Shown: in pieces, positions 42,412 through 57,251 of the stretch
Numbering within the stretch: position 1 is the first letter of the stretch
How the letters are laid out: each line of letters starts with the position of its first letter
From: Piromyces finnis
Taxonomy: Eukaryota > Neocallimastigomycota > Neocallimastigomycetes > Neocallimastigales > Neocallimastigaceae
DNA length: 64,000 nt
Direction: 5' to 3'
Assembly (NCBI GenBank): GCA_002104945.1
Contig: MCFH01000027.1
Span: forward strand, 22,501 to 86,500
Position numbers and translations under genes: made by a program
Notes under the pieces: generated by a model
Told to the model about the DNA's origin: nothing
Database searches by the model: none
What the model saw: only the letters and a program-made list of their open reading frames with translations

Positions 42412-42960
42412 TGATACAATATTTTCATAAAGTTCCACAAAATAATTTATTTATTTTAGGAAAAAACAAATAGGGAAATTATAAAATAATATATTCTAAT
42501 AAAGAAGTTAATAATAACAATTTCAATATTTTTAATAAATAAAATTGAAAGAAAGAAACATATAATTTATATAATGTTTTTGTTATGTCTTTAATCTTTA
42601 TTTATAATTAATGAATTAAAAGATTTACAATTAAAAGAATAAGAATAATTTATATTTAATAACAAATAATATAACCTAATAGAATTATTTAAACCCTTTA
42701 AATAATTCTCTTCCAAAATATTCTTAAACTCATTATTCTTTCTAAAATCATTCCTTTTCTCTTATTCTTTATATACTATTTTTATCATTTTCCCTATAAC
42801 TCCGCTATATTATTATATTATAATTATTACTATTATTAACTATGTACATTAATGTACATTGATGATTTATTCTATAATATTATATTATTATTTTCTAACC
42901 TAAATTATTTTTTTTCTAGAGTTTATGCTAATTTCTTATTTTTATAGAGGTAACGTATCA
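42412..42960 (-). mobile_element. Solo LTR, family E (copy E2)
   Basis: 549 bp, the reverse complement of E1: plus-strand ends TGATACAATATTTTC and GAGGTAACGTATCA. Flanks AAAA and AAAT differ by one base. Confidence 0.83.
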
Positions 42961-43476
42961 AAATATGACACAAGTTTAAATATACCTTAATTCTAAATAA
43001 GCTTAGAAAATGGTATATTTGGTGTGTATTTGTGTAAAGATATAATATATATCTTTAGATTATTTAATAATTAATTATTAATTATTAAATAATAAATTAA
43101 TATTTAGTAAAACTGATTATAAAATTTTTGAATAAATTTTATGGAATAATTTAATAATAAATTATTTTATAATAATTCCGTTAAATTTAAATTAAGATAA
43201 ATATTTAAGTTTAAGGAATAAAAGAATTTTAATTAAATTTAAATATTTCAAATATTTTAAATAATTAAAATATTTTTTTAAATACTTTTTATTTAATTTT
43301 AGAATAGATTATACTTTCTTATTTAAATTTAGAATAGTTTAATAATTTTAACTTAGTTTTAAAAATAGATTTATTTATATTTTAATAGGAAATATATTAA
43401 GAATAGTATTGATAATATTAAATTAATTTATAGAAAATACATGGGCTTTATTCAATTTTGAGTTTACTCAAATTGA
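42961..43476. repeat. AT-rich spacer and inverted repeat C segment
   Basis: The right part (about 43310-43476) is repeat C in inverted orientation. The left part holds the inverted copy of CACACCAAATATACCATTTT seen near 15745, so this is a rearranged duplicate of the 15.7-16.9 kb region. Confidence 0.6.
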
Positions 43477-43913
43477 AATAAAAGTAGAAAGAAATGCAAT
43501 AGGATGTAATTTGCCATCAAATTCTTGAGAGAGAATAGCACCGACAGCATAATTACTAGCATCAGTTTCTACAATAAATTGTTTATTACTATCCGCATGT
43601 TTCAGAATAGGAGCTGACGTGAACAGAGTTTTTAATAAAATAAAAGCGTCCTGATCTTCTTTCACCCAGTTAAAAGCAACATTCTTTCTAGTGAGTTTGT
43701 GAAGAGGGTTTGCAATTTTAGCAAAGTCTTTAATAAAAATTCTGTAATAGTTGCATAAACCAATAAAAGACTGAACCTCTTTAACATTATTAGGAACCGG
43801 TCAATCAAGAATTGCTTTAACTTTATTCTCATCCATTTGCAACCCATCTTTTGAAATGACATAACCAAGAAAAGTGGCTTTCTCAACATCAAACTCACAT
43901 TTTTCTAATTTAA
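43477..43913 (-). pseudogene. Gypsy pol fragment, same lineage as 16472-18805
   Basis: On the minus strand it reads from KLEKCEF through RNase H start (ETDASNYAVGAILSQ) and stops at PIAFLS, about 145 codons. It keeps the same TGA in place of Trp (43801-43803) and the same upstream junction to repeat C as the copy at 16472. The 3' side is cut by a second repeat C segment. The shared stop and junction mean both come from one already defective ancestor. Confidence 0.9.
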
Positions 43914-44405
43914 CATAAAGGTTATTTTAGATTATACTTTCTTATTTAAATTTAGAATAGTTTAATAATTTTAACTTAGTTTTAAAAATAGATTTATTTA
44001 TATTTCAATAGGAAATAAATGAAGGCACGGGTAAGTTAATTATAAATATTTAAAATATTTTCATATACATTTATATAATCACTTTTTTTTTTTTTATTTA
44101 TATAATTATAATATTTTAAATGATTAATATAATAAAAGGATATATATATATTTTTTTTGCCTTTATATATTTATTTTTTATAATACTATTACTACTACTA
44201 TTACTAATTATAATTATAATTATTATTATTATTTTTTAAATGATTAATATAATAAAAAGGATATATATATATATATATATATATTTTACCTTTATATATT
44301 TATTTTTTTAATACTATTACTACTACTATTACTAATTATTATTATTATTAATTATTATTATCAATTGTTAATAATAATTTTGTTTTATTTATCCTTTATC
44401 AGATT
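43914..44405. other. Spacer between pol fragment and ankyrin gene
   Basis: It begins with ~90 bp of inverted repeat C, then T-rich sequence with two similar ATATAT/TACTACTACTATTACTAATTA blocks (about 44150-44230 and 44260-44350), a local duplication. It holds the 3' flank of the ankyrin gene. Confidence 0.55.
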
Positions 44406-47400
44406 TTAGACTGAAGCATCGACTTTTTCGTTTTCATCCATATTTTCTTCTTTATTAGCTTCCTTCTTAATATCATTGTTTATTGAACTATCAGTGGACT
44501 TTTCATCTTTCATTTTCTTTTCAAATTCAATCCATTCTTCTTGTTTTTCAATAAGACTAATAATTGTTGCATCATTAATACGTTTTGCTACATCCATAAC
44601 TGTTTCATTATTACTATTGACATGAGTAAGTGATACATTTTTAGATAATAAATATTTTATTACACTATGACATTTGTGTTCAATTGCAGTAAAAATTATA
44701 TATGTACCATTAATCTTATCGTTTACATTGACTTGTTGAACGTCTTCAAGGTATTTTACTACTTCGCATTTAACAGAGTCAGCACATTGTTCATGCATAA
44801 CTACATTTTCAATATTAATCATTATTTTTGTCTTTCCATTATATGATAAAGTATGAGCACCTCTTGAATAAAATTCTTTTACTAATGCTAAATTGAACAT
44901 TAATGCATAGTATAATGGTGCTTTTTCTTCCATACCACATACTTCTAAATCTGCTCCATTATTAATCATTGAAACAATAAGATCAGTGTATTGCTCATTA
45001 TATATTTTATTTTTATTTAATGCTTTCATTAAACTAATTAAAGGTGTATTTCCTAAATAATTTTTTCGATGAATATCAAATAACTTTTTATTCATAGCTT
45101 TATTTAAATTATTTGTCAAATCAACAGCTTTATATCTATAATGATTTTCTATTAAATAATCAAGAAAAGTTTCTTTTACCTCATCGTCAGTTTCATTATC
45201 TAAAACATTTACACTATCAAGGCTAAAGCCTAAATCTATCAATTTAGAAAGATTATTCATAGAATATTGCCAGTTGAAGTAATATAAACTTCTACAACCA
45301 AATTTAAAATCATTAAGGCTTGCACCTTGTTCAAGTAAATATATTATATTATTGATGGTAACACTACTGTAACTATCATAATATTTAAAGTTTTCAATAA
45401 TTGAGTGTCCATCCTTATCCTTTGAGAATACATCTACACCTTGACTTATAGCATACTTTATAACTACTATGTTAGAAGAATTAGATACAATTGTACATCC
45501 ATTATTATCCTTATGTTTAATATCTACACCTTGTTCTACTGCATATTTTATGATATCAATATCAGTGATACCAAATAATATATTTTTACCTTCTTTATTA
45601 GTGCAGTTTATATCAATCTTTTGTTCAACTAGATATTTAAAGTTATTAATTCTTGAATGTTTATTTGAATAAAAACCAAGATATCTTCTATATCCGGATT
45701 GTTTTAGGGTATATATATCATTATAAATATAGAACAATGCATTTCTTCCTTCATTATCTACATCATTAAGTGGAACACCCTTTTCAATTAATTTTTTAAT
45801 AATATCTAAATCACAATTTCCCACAGAACACATTAATAAATTGGTTCCTTGATTATTTTTAATTGTGAAATCTTGGCATTTTTCAATTAAATAATTGCAA
45901 ACTTCAGAATTACCTCTTTTTAATGCATACATCAATGAAATATTTCCTTCATTGTCTTTAGCATTAACATCACAATTTTTCTCTTCCACTAGATATTTGA
46001 TAAATTCAATTTTCGTATCACTATTACCCGATAAATACATAAGAACGGTAACGCCATCCTTACTATTTTTAAAATTAGCATCCGCATTCTTTTCTTCAAT
46101 TAAATATTTTAACATATCTTCTATATATCTCATGCTATAAGAATTAGTTGCAACACAACACATAAGATTATCACCATTTTCGTTTGGTTTATTAATATCA
46201 ACTCCATAACTAGTATAGCAATCAAGAAGTTTCTTTGAAGATTCTAATTTACAAGTATAATAACCTGAAACAACTTCTTGGAATGGAAGAAAATGCCTTT
46301 TATTATTTTTGTATGGATCAGCATTATTAGCTAATAAAAATTGTGTGCTCATCAATTTGTGTGATGAAGTTGCTGTAGATAATAGATAGTTACCATATTC
46401 ATCTGTTGAATTAATAATATAGTCGTTAATTTCATATCCGTTTTTTACCAGGAGTTGAATAAGTCTAAAAGAATAAATTGCTCGATGAAGTATTCTTTTA
46501 TTTATTTCTATATTAGAATTGTCAATTTTTGCACCATTCTCAATGAGTAAACATGCTAATTTATAATTTCTTCTTTCAACAGCTATAGTGAGTGCAGTTT
46601 TTAAATGTACATTTTTAACATTTAGTTTTGGCTTTTTTTCTAAGATTTTTGTAGCAAATTCAATATTACAAGAATTAACAGCTAACATTAATGGTGTATT
46701 TTCTTCGTTGTCTAGTAAATCAATGTTAATATCCTCAATATTATCCATAATATAATTAAATATACTATCTTGACCACTTATTATACAATAATGGAATAGA
46801 CTTTTACCAAAAGAATCCAATGCCTCAAAATCAACTTCATCATTAATCAAATCTTCAATTTCTATGGGATAATTTTTTCTATACATAATTATATTAAGAG
46901 GAATTTTGTTTGAAGAATTTTTATGATTTACATCTGCTCCATTTTCAAGTAATAGCTTAATGGCATCAAATCGATCATAGCGTAATGCACCAAAGAGAGC
47001 GGTTTCGTTAGCATCATTAATAATTTCATTAACATTTGCACCTTTCTTAATCAAATATTCAACAATTTCAAGATTCTTTGCATTCACTACTGAATAATAT
47101 AAAGGAGTAGCACCCTTGCTATCTTTTTCATCAATAAGTGCACCGTTATTAATAAATAATTCAATTAAATCGAAATTTTTTCGATTAACTGCATAAATCA
47201 ATGGGGTTTCTTTTACATTTTCATAACCTCTTGATATTTTATATATCTTATTAATATCAGCACCATGTTCAATAAGTACCTTTAGACATTCAATCAATTT
47301 TTTTGATATACGACCACTAGATAATAATTTACTCAAAGCTGATTCATCCTTATTATTAATATAATTAACATCCGCACCATGGTCTAATAAATATTCTACT

Positions 47401-48935
47401 AAATTTGCATTTTTTTTCTTGACAGCAAGCATTAATGGTGTTTCAAAATTTTTATCCACACAATTAATTTCTTTAACTAAATTATTTTCAATTAAATATT
47501 GAGTTAAGTAAACACTTCCATTTAATGAAGCATGTAAAATTAACGATTTTTCATCTTTGGATATAATAGAAGTATCTGCACCTTGTCCTAACAAGAACTT
47601 AAGAATATATCTATTATTTCCTATGCATGCATAAGTTAACGGTGAATTATTCGTATTACAATTATCATTTATTTTTGCACCATGTTTAACTAATAATTTT
47701 ATTAGTTTAACAGAAGCTTTTTTAGTACTCAATATATACATTAAAGCTGTTTTATCATTAGCATCTTTTAAATTAACATTAGCACCTGCATCAATTAATA
47801 AATTAAACATTTCAAAAATCAATGCATTCATACGTTTAATTTTTAATGGTTTCTCAATAATACCAAGACTCATTAAAGGTGTAATTAAAGTGTTTTCTTC
47901 AGTACAATTAACATTAGCACCTTCTTGAATTAATGTTTTTACATAATCAATATTTTTTGATTTACAAGAGCTTATGAGAATATTATTTATAGTATCATCA
48001 TTTAATGTGGACATTTTATACTTTAAAAAAGTTTTTAATAATAAAGGATTGTTTTTATCAATGATAGTGTTTATCATTCTTTTATTAATTATAATTTTTT
48101 TACTTTCTTCTTCAATAATAGAATTAAAAGCTTCCTTTGATACTGGTGTCTTATTTTTAGAATTAATAACAAATTGAATAATTATATTATTACTAAAAAC
48201 TATACAATTTAAAAAGGTTTCAATTAATTTGATATTTTCTTCTTCAATTAAGCATTCCAAAAATGTTTTATCTTGCCTATTTCTTAAATTAATATTAATA
48301 TTATGACTAACTAAATAATTAATAACATCACTATTTAAAGAATTATCATTTAATTGTTTTAAATAATATAGAGCATTTTGACCCTTAGCATTAACGTAAT
48401 TAATGTCAACACCTTTTTTTAATAATTCCTCCACTATTGAATAATTATGTTTACTAAGTGCCTCAAATAATGGTGTCTTGCCTAGTAATATTTCATAATT
48501 TAAATCTTCTTCTTTATCCATAAAGAATTTTATTAATGACTTATTTGATGATTCTTTAATAGCTTCAATTAAGAGCTTTTTGTTATAATTTAAATTTTCA
48601 TATTTTGGATTCCTTTCAATTATTAATTGTATTCTTGTTAAATCATTTTCAGAAATTGATTTTTCTAATTCTTCATATAACTCTTGATCATCATATTCAG
48701 TAACTCTAATTATATAAAAGAAAAAGAAAAAAAAAAAAAGAATAAAATTTTATTAGTAAATATTTTTAATCATTAATTTAGATTTTCAACAATTATTATT
48801 TTCTGGTAATAATTACTCTTCAATTGAATTTTTCGTTTCTTAAATTATAATAATAATAATTAAAAAATTAATACTTTATATTTATTTCTTTATATTCAAT
48901 ATATAATATATTTTATTGTATTGTATTATACCCAT
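44406..48935 (-). CDS. Large ankyrin-repeat protein (5' exon tentative)
   Basis: The main exon codes for at least 1371 residues from the ATG at 48519-48521, made of about 30 or more ankyrin repeats of ~33 residues (for example GKTPLFEALSKHNYSIVEELLKKGVDIN and NETALFGALRYDRFDAIKLLLENGADVN), then a Lys/Glu-rich tail. No enzyme domain, signal peptide or membrane segment is seen; a cytosolic protein-binding scaffold is likely. The frame is open a further 61 codons upstream (TEYDDQELYEELEKSISEND...), to a convincing 3' splice site: branch-like TTACTAAT (about 48753-48760), long pyrimidine tract, TAATTAG at 48706-48707 or AG at 48704-48705. So the real start is upstream. One fit is a tiny coding exon ATGG at 48932-48935 with donor GTATAA, joining to 48703 in frame and giving 1433 residues; this exon is speculative. 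Confidence 0.85.
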
Positions 48936-49495
48936 TATCTTCAGATATTATGAATATTTAGAAAACTGTATAAAGATTTAATGTATAAAATGACTACTTT
49001 TTTTTTTATATTATATTTTAGTTTAAAAATATTTAAATATTTTAAACAGTTTTTATTTGACTATTATACAGTATTGTTTATTTTGTGCTAAGTAAATTAT
49101 TTATATATGTTTATATTAATTTTTTTTTAATTAATATAAAAATAGAAATATAATAATTATTTATAATATTCTTTATATTCTATTATTATTAAAATATTAC
49201 AACAAAGTTAATGCAAATAACACTAGAATATAAAATATCAATACTACTACACTTTTCAATAATAATTATCTATTATTCAGATGGTTCTTTTTTTTTTATT
49301 AATAATAAATTAATATTAGTATCATAAAAATTATAAATAGTTTAATTTTCTAAAATTTCATAATTAATAACTGACAAACTTATTTCTTTCACTCTTATTT
49401 ATTAGAGAAAGGGGAAAAAAAGGTAATTATATTAATAGTTAATATATTTCCAGAGTGATGATTAAAAGATTAAAAATTTTAAGATCTTTTAAAAT

Positions 49496-49531
<36 letters not shown>

Positions 49532-49707
49532 GATTATAGAATGAAATAAGATTAATAATATTTTTTAATCAAATTATTTATCAAAGTAATTTTTATTAAA
49601 TTAATTTATTTCATTCATATCATATTTTTTAATTAAAATGAATTTTTAAATTAAAGTTTTAAATTTTAATTAATTATTACACTTTTCTCATTTGGAAATT
49701 AAAATTT

Positions 49708-49746
<39 letters not shown>

Positions 49747-50374
49747 TGCATTAATTAATTATATTTAAATTATTATAGTAAAAAAAAAAACTTAAATATT
49801 ACTTGAGATTTATATCAAAAACTGCGACTTTACTTTATATATATAACACATTATTATTATTTACCTTTCTCTATTTCTTTAATATTTTTTCCATTTTTCC
49901 ATTTTCCATTAAGGAATTTTATATAAAAACAATATGTGATTGAACATATTAGCAAATTCTTCATAATATTAAATTAATATAGTTTTATAATAATATTAAT
50001 TAGTTTTACAATGTATAAGATTGTAATACATATGTATAGTAGATGTAATGTGAAATAATAATGTAAATGTATAATACATATAGATCCAACCCTATCATTG
50101 GACAATTAATTATTAAACCTCGTTAGTATAAATAGACTAGAGAATAATTATTGAAAGGGCTTCTTATTTTAGTTAAGGTTTTAATAGTTAAAACGACAGA
50201 ATTAACATTTTAGTATTTAGACAGAAAAGAAATATTGAAACGTAATAAATAAAGTTATTAATAAAACATATATTATTTAAAGCTAAATTCTTTCTACATA
50301 AAAATAATCATGTATCACTATGTTTATGATATGATTAATATGTTATATTTACATAAATCTATTATATACCTTAA

Positions 50375-50375
<1 letters not shown>
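48936..50375. other. AT-rich intergenic region
   Basis: No gene seen. It has an AAT tract (about 49500-49530), a TTTA tetranucleotide array (about 49710-49746) and a stretch near 50090-50260 resembling sequence at 24020-24180. It presumably holds the ankyrin gene promoter. Confidence 0.55.
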
Positions 50376-50405
<30 letters not shown>

Positions 50406-50937
50406 TTCCGAGTGCATTTCTCCCATCGATCAGAGTTAGCTCCAATGGTGGTTCTTAGAGAAACGTTGGCTCATTCCTATTGCTAGGTGGTTGTGACCCT
50501 CCTGGTCTGTCATACTGTTTCTTCAGCTTCGACGCTCACTTAATCCATGTACATTAGATGCATGTCGTTGTACGATATTTCACAACTACAATGCTAAGCC
50601 TCTTATAGTCAATTTGATCACGTGTCAACCGCCCCCTAATGTTTAAACTTAAATTGATTAAGGAATATTATGTGTTTTTGGCATAGCCTAAGTCACCACT
50701 TATTAAGTTCTAATTTGGAATGTACCATGTACACTAGACCCTCTCAGGCCGGCTAGACGAGTGTTATTATCATAGTAGTAAATTAGAAAGTTCATTTATA
50801 CTTACCTGAATATCATAACCCAACCCATGGCAAACCCAGTGGGAAAATCCACAGGCACTGACATCTGCGGGGTCGAACCAGAAGCCTTATGTATGCTAAG
50901 GAAACGCCTTAACAACCAGGATAAAAACTGGAACGAC
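50376..50937 (-). mobile_element. SINE-like retroposon with tRNA-like head, 13-bp TSD
   Basis: An island of near-balanced base composition in very AT-rich DNA. The 13-bp direct repeat TATATACCTTAAA flanks it exactly (50363-50375 and 50938-50950). The minus-strand 3' end is a poly(A) of ~27 (T-run 50376-50402). Near its 5' end lies a tRNA-like head: anticodon stem-loop CCTTA-GCATACA-TAAGG (about 50888-50904) and a B box GGTTCGACCCC (about 50872-50882). The A box is weak. The body, about 400 nt, has no long open frame. Poly(A) plus long duplication points to LINE-dependent target-primed insertion. No other copy is in the window. Confidence 0.8.
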
Positions 50938-50950
50938 TATATACCTTAAA

Positions 50951-53304
50951 ACCTTTAATTTTTTCATTATTTTAAGAAATATTTTAATTTATATTTTTTT
51001 AATAAGCTTAATTTAGTATATATATATAAAAGTAAAAAATTTATTAACTTTCAAATAAAATTCCATTAACCATAATTCTATTCTATTTATATTTATTTAT
51101 ATATTCATTCATTCTATATATGTATATATATATTTATTTATTATATATTCATTTGCTTGTTTATTTAAAAAATAAACTTTTTCTATTTTTTTATTATTAT
51201 TAATCATTTAAATATTCATATTAATTTGATAATTTTTTTTTAAGTATTAAATACTGAGTATTACTACATTACAATTACATATAAATATAATATTTTAAGA
51301 GAAACAGCTTATATAAATTATTTATTATTAATTGTTGAGATTAGTATAGAATATGTAAAATTATATTATTACTATTAAAAAAAATAATAAATGTAATTCT
51401 AGTTTTGTTATATTTACTATTTTTTTTTTTTTTTGTAATAAAAATGTCTCTTTTCAATTATTAACAGTCATAGTCATTTTTTTGTCATGATTTTAATACC
51501 TATGGCAAATTAAATATTATCAAAAATGACTAATTTTTGGTATAATTAACAATAGATTGATTATTTTAATTTATCAAAGTGTGACACATCACAATAATTA
51601 TTTCTTCAATTTACCACTAAAAAGAGTATACAATATTTATTTTCCAATATTAAAAACGGAATATTATTCTAAGCATTATAAAACAGTTTTTTCTTTGTTT
51701 ATTTTTAAAATATGTAAAAGTAAAGATAATATATATATGAGTAATATATAAAATCACATTTTGAGGAAGGAGATTTTTTTTTCAATGGAGATTGTTTTTC
51801 AATAAATGAAAAAAAAAACAAATTGAATTACCAATACTTTTTTTAACTTATGAATCACTATAACCAATGATTTTTCCCCAAAAAAAAAACTCAAAATATT
51901 ATTATTTTTATAAATTTTTACATTTTTTTGATCTTCAATTTTCTTATATAATTTAACAATTTTTTACTAATTTTGGTAGGGTACTTTAGATTAATTTGTT
52001 TTTCATTCTTTACTCTATTTTTATATTATATAAAGTTTATGTGTTTAAATTCTAATAAAAATTATTGGTAAAAATGAAAATATATTAAAAATTTTATTAT
52101 ATAATTGTATTTTTGATGTCTCCTCAATTTTTTTGTATAATAAAAATTTAAATATTTATATATCAACGGTACATTTTTTAATAAGGAGAAATACATACAT
52201 AGTTCAATGATTCATTTATTTAGAATTTATGATAAATAACAAAAGATTGCTATATATAACAATTATTAATTTTTTATGATAATTCCTATTCAGAGGATAA
52301 CATGATATTAGTCTTATACATCAAAACCTTTATTTAACAATATTAGGGAAAATAAAACTATTTTATACAATTAAATATAGTATTTTAACTATCTCTAACA
52401 TTTATATATGTATCTGTAATATTTAAAAAAAAATATTCCTTTAATGTAATGATTGTTGGAGTGTAACATTAAATTAATTTATTTATAACCACCAAATTTA
52501 TAAATAAATTATTTTTTTGTAAGAAACATAATATATAAAGTTATAAATATTAATTTTAACCAATAATATTTTAGTTTTTATTAATAAATGAAAGTTTATT
52601 AGATCTTGATGAGGATGACCTCACCCTTCGTTTTTTTTTACTATTATATAATGGTGCCAAATTTTGCAAATAACCATACTATTACAAAGTAAATATAATA
52701 TATATACATTTTTGTAATATGAAATATATAAATAATTTTTTTTTTTTAATTTATTGTATTATTTTAGATCATATATAAAATAAAATTATTAAATCAATTT
52801 ATTAATTGTAATAGGTTCAGGTTGAAACAAAAAAATTAAAAATTATATAAAATTTGATATTATATAAAAAGAGAAAAAGAATTTAAATTAAAATTATATT
52901 GTTTAAAAAAATTAGAAAAAAAAATTATAAAAAATCTATAATTTTTAAAAAAAAGAATGTTTTTAATGAAATAAAAAGTTCACAAAAAAAAAAAGTTTAT
53001 AGAACAAAAAATTAGAATATAAAAAAACTTCAATGTAAAATAATTAATAGTAAATTTCTATTAAATGGTGATAATCGTCAATAAATAATTTTGTGAGCAA
53101 ATATAAACTTTTTTTAACTTTTTTTATTGATATATTTTTTTAAAAAAAAAAAGCCTAATATTATAAAAATATAAATTTAAACTTTATAATAAAAGAAAAG
53201 TTAATAGTTGTATAAAAATAAAAATTATCTAAAAGAAATAAACTTTTCATTAAAAAAGAAAAGAGAGAGAGAAACCAAATAAAATAATATACAATTATAA
53301 AAAA
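50951..53304. other. AT-rich intergenic region
   Basis: No convincing gene. A short open frame at 51557-51751 has no supporting features. A small hairpin TGAGG-ATGA-CCTCA followed by a T-run (about 52609-52638) is the only GC-richer spot. The last ~100 bases are A-rich and lead into the RING-CH gene. Confidence 0.55.
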
Positions 53305-53961
53305 ATGGATACTGAAAAATATACATGTTTTATATGTTGGGAATCTATTTCACTCTCTGATAAAAAGGAAAGAAATGAAGTCATATCATGTTGTCGTTGT
53401 ACTCATAATGATTACAAATATGCTCATATTACTTGTTTAAAGTATTGGGTCAATAGTTCTAATGGAAATAACAAAAAATGTAATATCTGTTGTTCTCCTT
53501 ATGTTATTCAAAAAGCAAGAATACCATTCTCTACTATGTTAAAGTCTTATTGGTTAATAATGTATTTCTATATATTATTAGTAATTGCTTCTTTTATATT
53601 AAGTGTAATAACATGGGCAAAATTTATGATTCCTACTGCTGTATATATAATTACACCAATATTTAATAAAGAGACTCATCAATATGAAAACGAAAAAGAT
53701 ACTTCTGTAGTTTATGTTGAAAGTGATATCTATCAAAAAGTATTAGTTATAATTCAAACGATAGTACTTGTAATTCTTTGCTTCTTTGTTGGAAAATTAA
53801 TATTATCTTTTATTGGAAAAAGAACTAATAATAACAAATTGATAGGTATGAATCCAGATAATCAAATTATATCTGTTGAACTTAAAAAGGAAGTATTAAA
53901 AGAAGAAAAACAACCGATAATATATAATTATATTGATTCACTTGACATAAATATAATCTAA
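53305..53961 (+). CDS. RING-CH (MARCH-like) membrane E3 ubiquitin ligase
   Basis: 218 residues in one exon. N-terminal RING-CH finger (about 9-63): CFIC, then CRC, H-I-T-C and CNIC, i.e. the C4HC3 order C-x2-C, C-x-C, H-x2-C, C-x2-C. Two hydrophobic segments follow, about 78-110 (WLIMYFYILLVIASFIL... and FMIPTAVYII) and about 145-172 (VLVIIQTIVLVILCFFVGKLILSF). The family attaches ubiquitin to membrane proteins and controls their traffic; the substrate here is unknown. The ATG at 53305 is the first in frame after an A-rich leader and is followed directly by the finger. The C-terminal ~40 residues are charged and cytosolic. Confidence 0.88.
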   Translation: MDTEKYTCFICWESISLSDKKERNEVISCCRCTHNDYKYAHITCLKYWVNSSNGNNKKCNICCSPYVIQKARIPFSTMLKSYWLIMYFYILLVIASFILSVITWAKFMIPTAVYIITPIFNKETHQYENEKDTSVVYVESDIYQKVLVIIQTIVLVILCFFVGKLILSFIGKRTNNNKLIGMNPDNQIISVELKKEVLKEEKQPIIYNYIDSLDINII

Positions 53962-55740
<1,779 letters not shown>

Positions 55741-57052
55741 TCATATCCAGGTGTTGACAAGACCTGTCATAAATAGACCAATATAAAAGCAAATCATTTG
55801 AATAGCTTTTTTACCAATACTTAAATTTGCCCAAATTTGTGAATTAGTATGGTTAGCAAGAATATTGACTAAAGAATCATAAATAAGAATACCAGAAGCA
55901 ATAATATCAATACAACCTTGAATACCAATAGAGGCTGGATCATTATCATTAAAAGATTCTCTAATGACAATACCTAAAAATGCACCAATTGGAAAGATCA
56001 TAGTATATAATGCAATCATAACTAAATATGGCTTAATTCTAGTAAATTTTGCTTCAAGAAAAATAGATGAAATAGCCATACCCTCAAAAAGTTGGTGGAA
56101 TAATAAGGCAAAAGTTAAAGGAATAATTTTATCAACACTAGTCAAACCAAATGAAAATCCAATTAAAAATGAGTGTACTGCAACACTTAATTCTACAAGA
56201 TAAAATACAATTTGTTTTTCTCTTATATCAACTTCATTATTTAATTGTTTGACTTCCAAGTAACAAACATCTCTATTACTAATTGTAGTAATATTTTCTG
56301 CTTTGATTTCAGTTTCTGTAATATCTCTCATAGAAATATTTACATTTAATGCTTTTTCACAATCACTTCCTGCTTTGTTATCAGTAATGTTCTTCTTTGC
56401 GACATTGGATTTAAGAACATGTGATGTTAAAACTTGAATAAGATGTGCAATTGTTACACCAATAATAACTAATGCACCACAAAAATGAGGATGTTCCTCT
56501 CTAAAGAAATGAGGTGAGTTATTAGAAATTAAGAGTTGATCTCCAGGAATTAACATATGAATAAAAGCTACACCAACAACAATTCCTACACCAAATATTT
56601 TTATGGAGCCAAATAAGACAGTATCAAGATTCAGGTATTTTCTAAATAAATGTATTTTTAAAAATTAAATTTTTTTTTTTATTTGATATGAATTATAAAT
56701 TATACATTTTTGGATAAAAATTTTTTTTTAATATTTATAATATTTATAAAATATTTACTTTTTCTTTAAAATAATTGGAAGGATAGTACCAGTAAAAGAA
56801 AACAAAAAAATAATTGCTACGCCCAATATAATAACAGTAATATTTTTCCCTACATGATGCTTTTCCACGATTTCAACTATTTTAAAATATTTTTATTAGA
56901 AATAATTTAATGATATATATTATAAATAACTTGTTAGTATTGGTTATTTTATCAAAAGTAATTACTTTCAAATGAGAAAACAGCAACTCACCCGCTCCTT
57001 GAGCTCTCAATATATATATTGAAAGAGTAAGTAAAAGAAAAAATAAATTCAT
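55741..57052 (-). CDS. ZIP-family metal transporter, three exons
   Basis: Model: exon 1 56992-57052, exon 2 56759-56876, exon 3 55741-56641; 359 residues, stop TGA. Splice sites: GTGAGT donor, TACTAAC branch and TAG acceptor in intron 1 (115 nt); GTAAAT donor and TTTAG acceptor in intron 2 (117 nt). Frames join exactly. Exon 1 encodes a signal peptide (MNLFFLLLTLSIYILRAQGA). Exon 2 holds the first membrane span. Exon 3 has the later spans, with the metal-site motifs VHSFLIGFSFGL and HQLFEGMAIS typical of ZIP helices 4 and 5. The loop between spans 3 and 4 is long and polar, with few His. It would move zinc or iron into the cytosol. Metal and membrane cannot be told from sequence. Confidence 0.9.
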
Positions 57053-57215
57053 TTTTGTTTAGAGAAATTGTATACAATTTTATAGAAATGACAAAAAAGG
57101 TGAAAATAAGTGTATAAAATAATTTGTTTATAAATAAAATGAAATGAAATATAAAGTTGAATTTTGTAATAGGTTTATGCTTTATTTATTTCTATTTCTT
57201 TTTCTATTCCTTTTT

Positions 57216-57251
<36 letters not shown>

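Noticed and set aside
50780-50937. A genuine U1 snRNA gene on the plus strand
   Set aside because: Only the first 11 nt match; the following sequence does not fold like U1 stem-loop I, and the poly(A) and duplication put the insertion on the minus strand.
51557-51751. Plus-strand frame of 64 codons
   Set aside because: Ordinary AT-rich chance frame; no motif, no start context, no splice signals.
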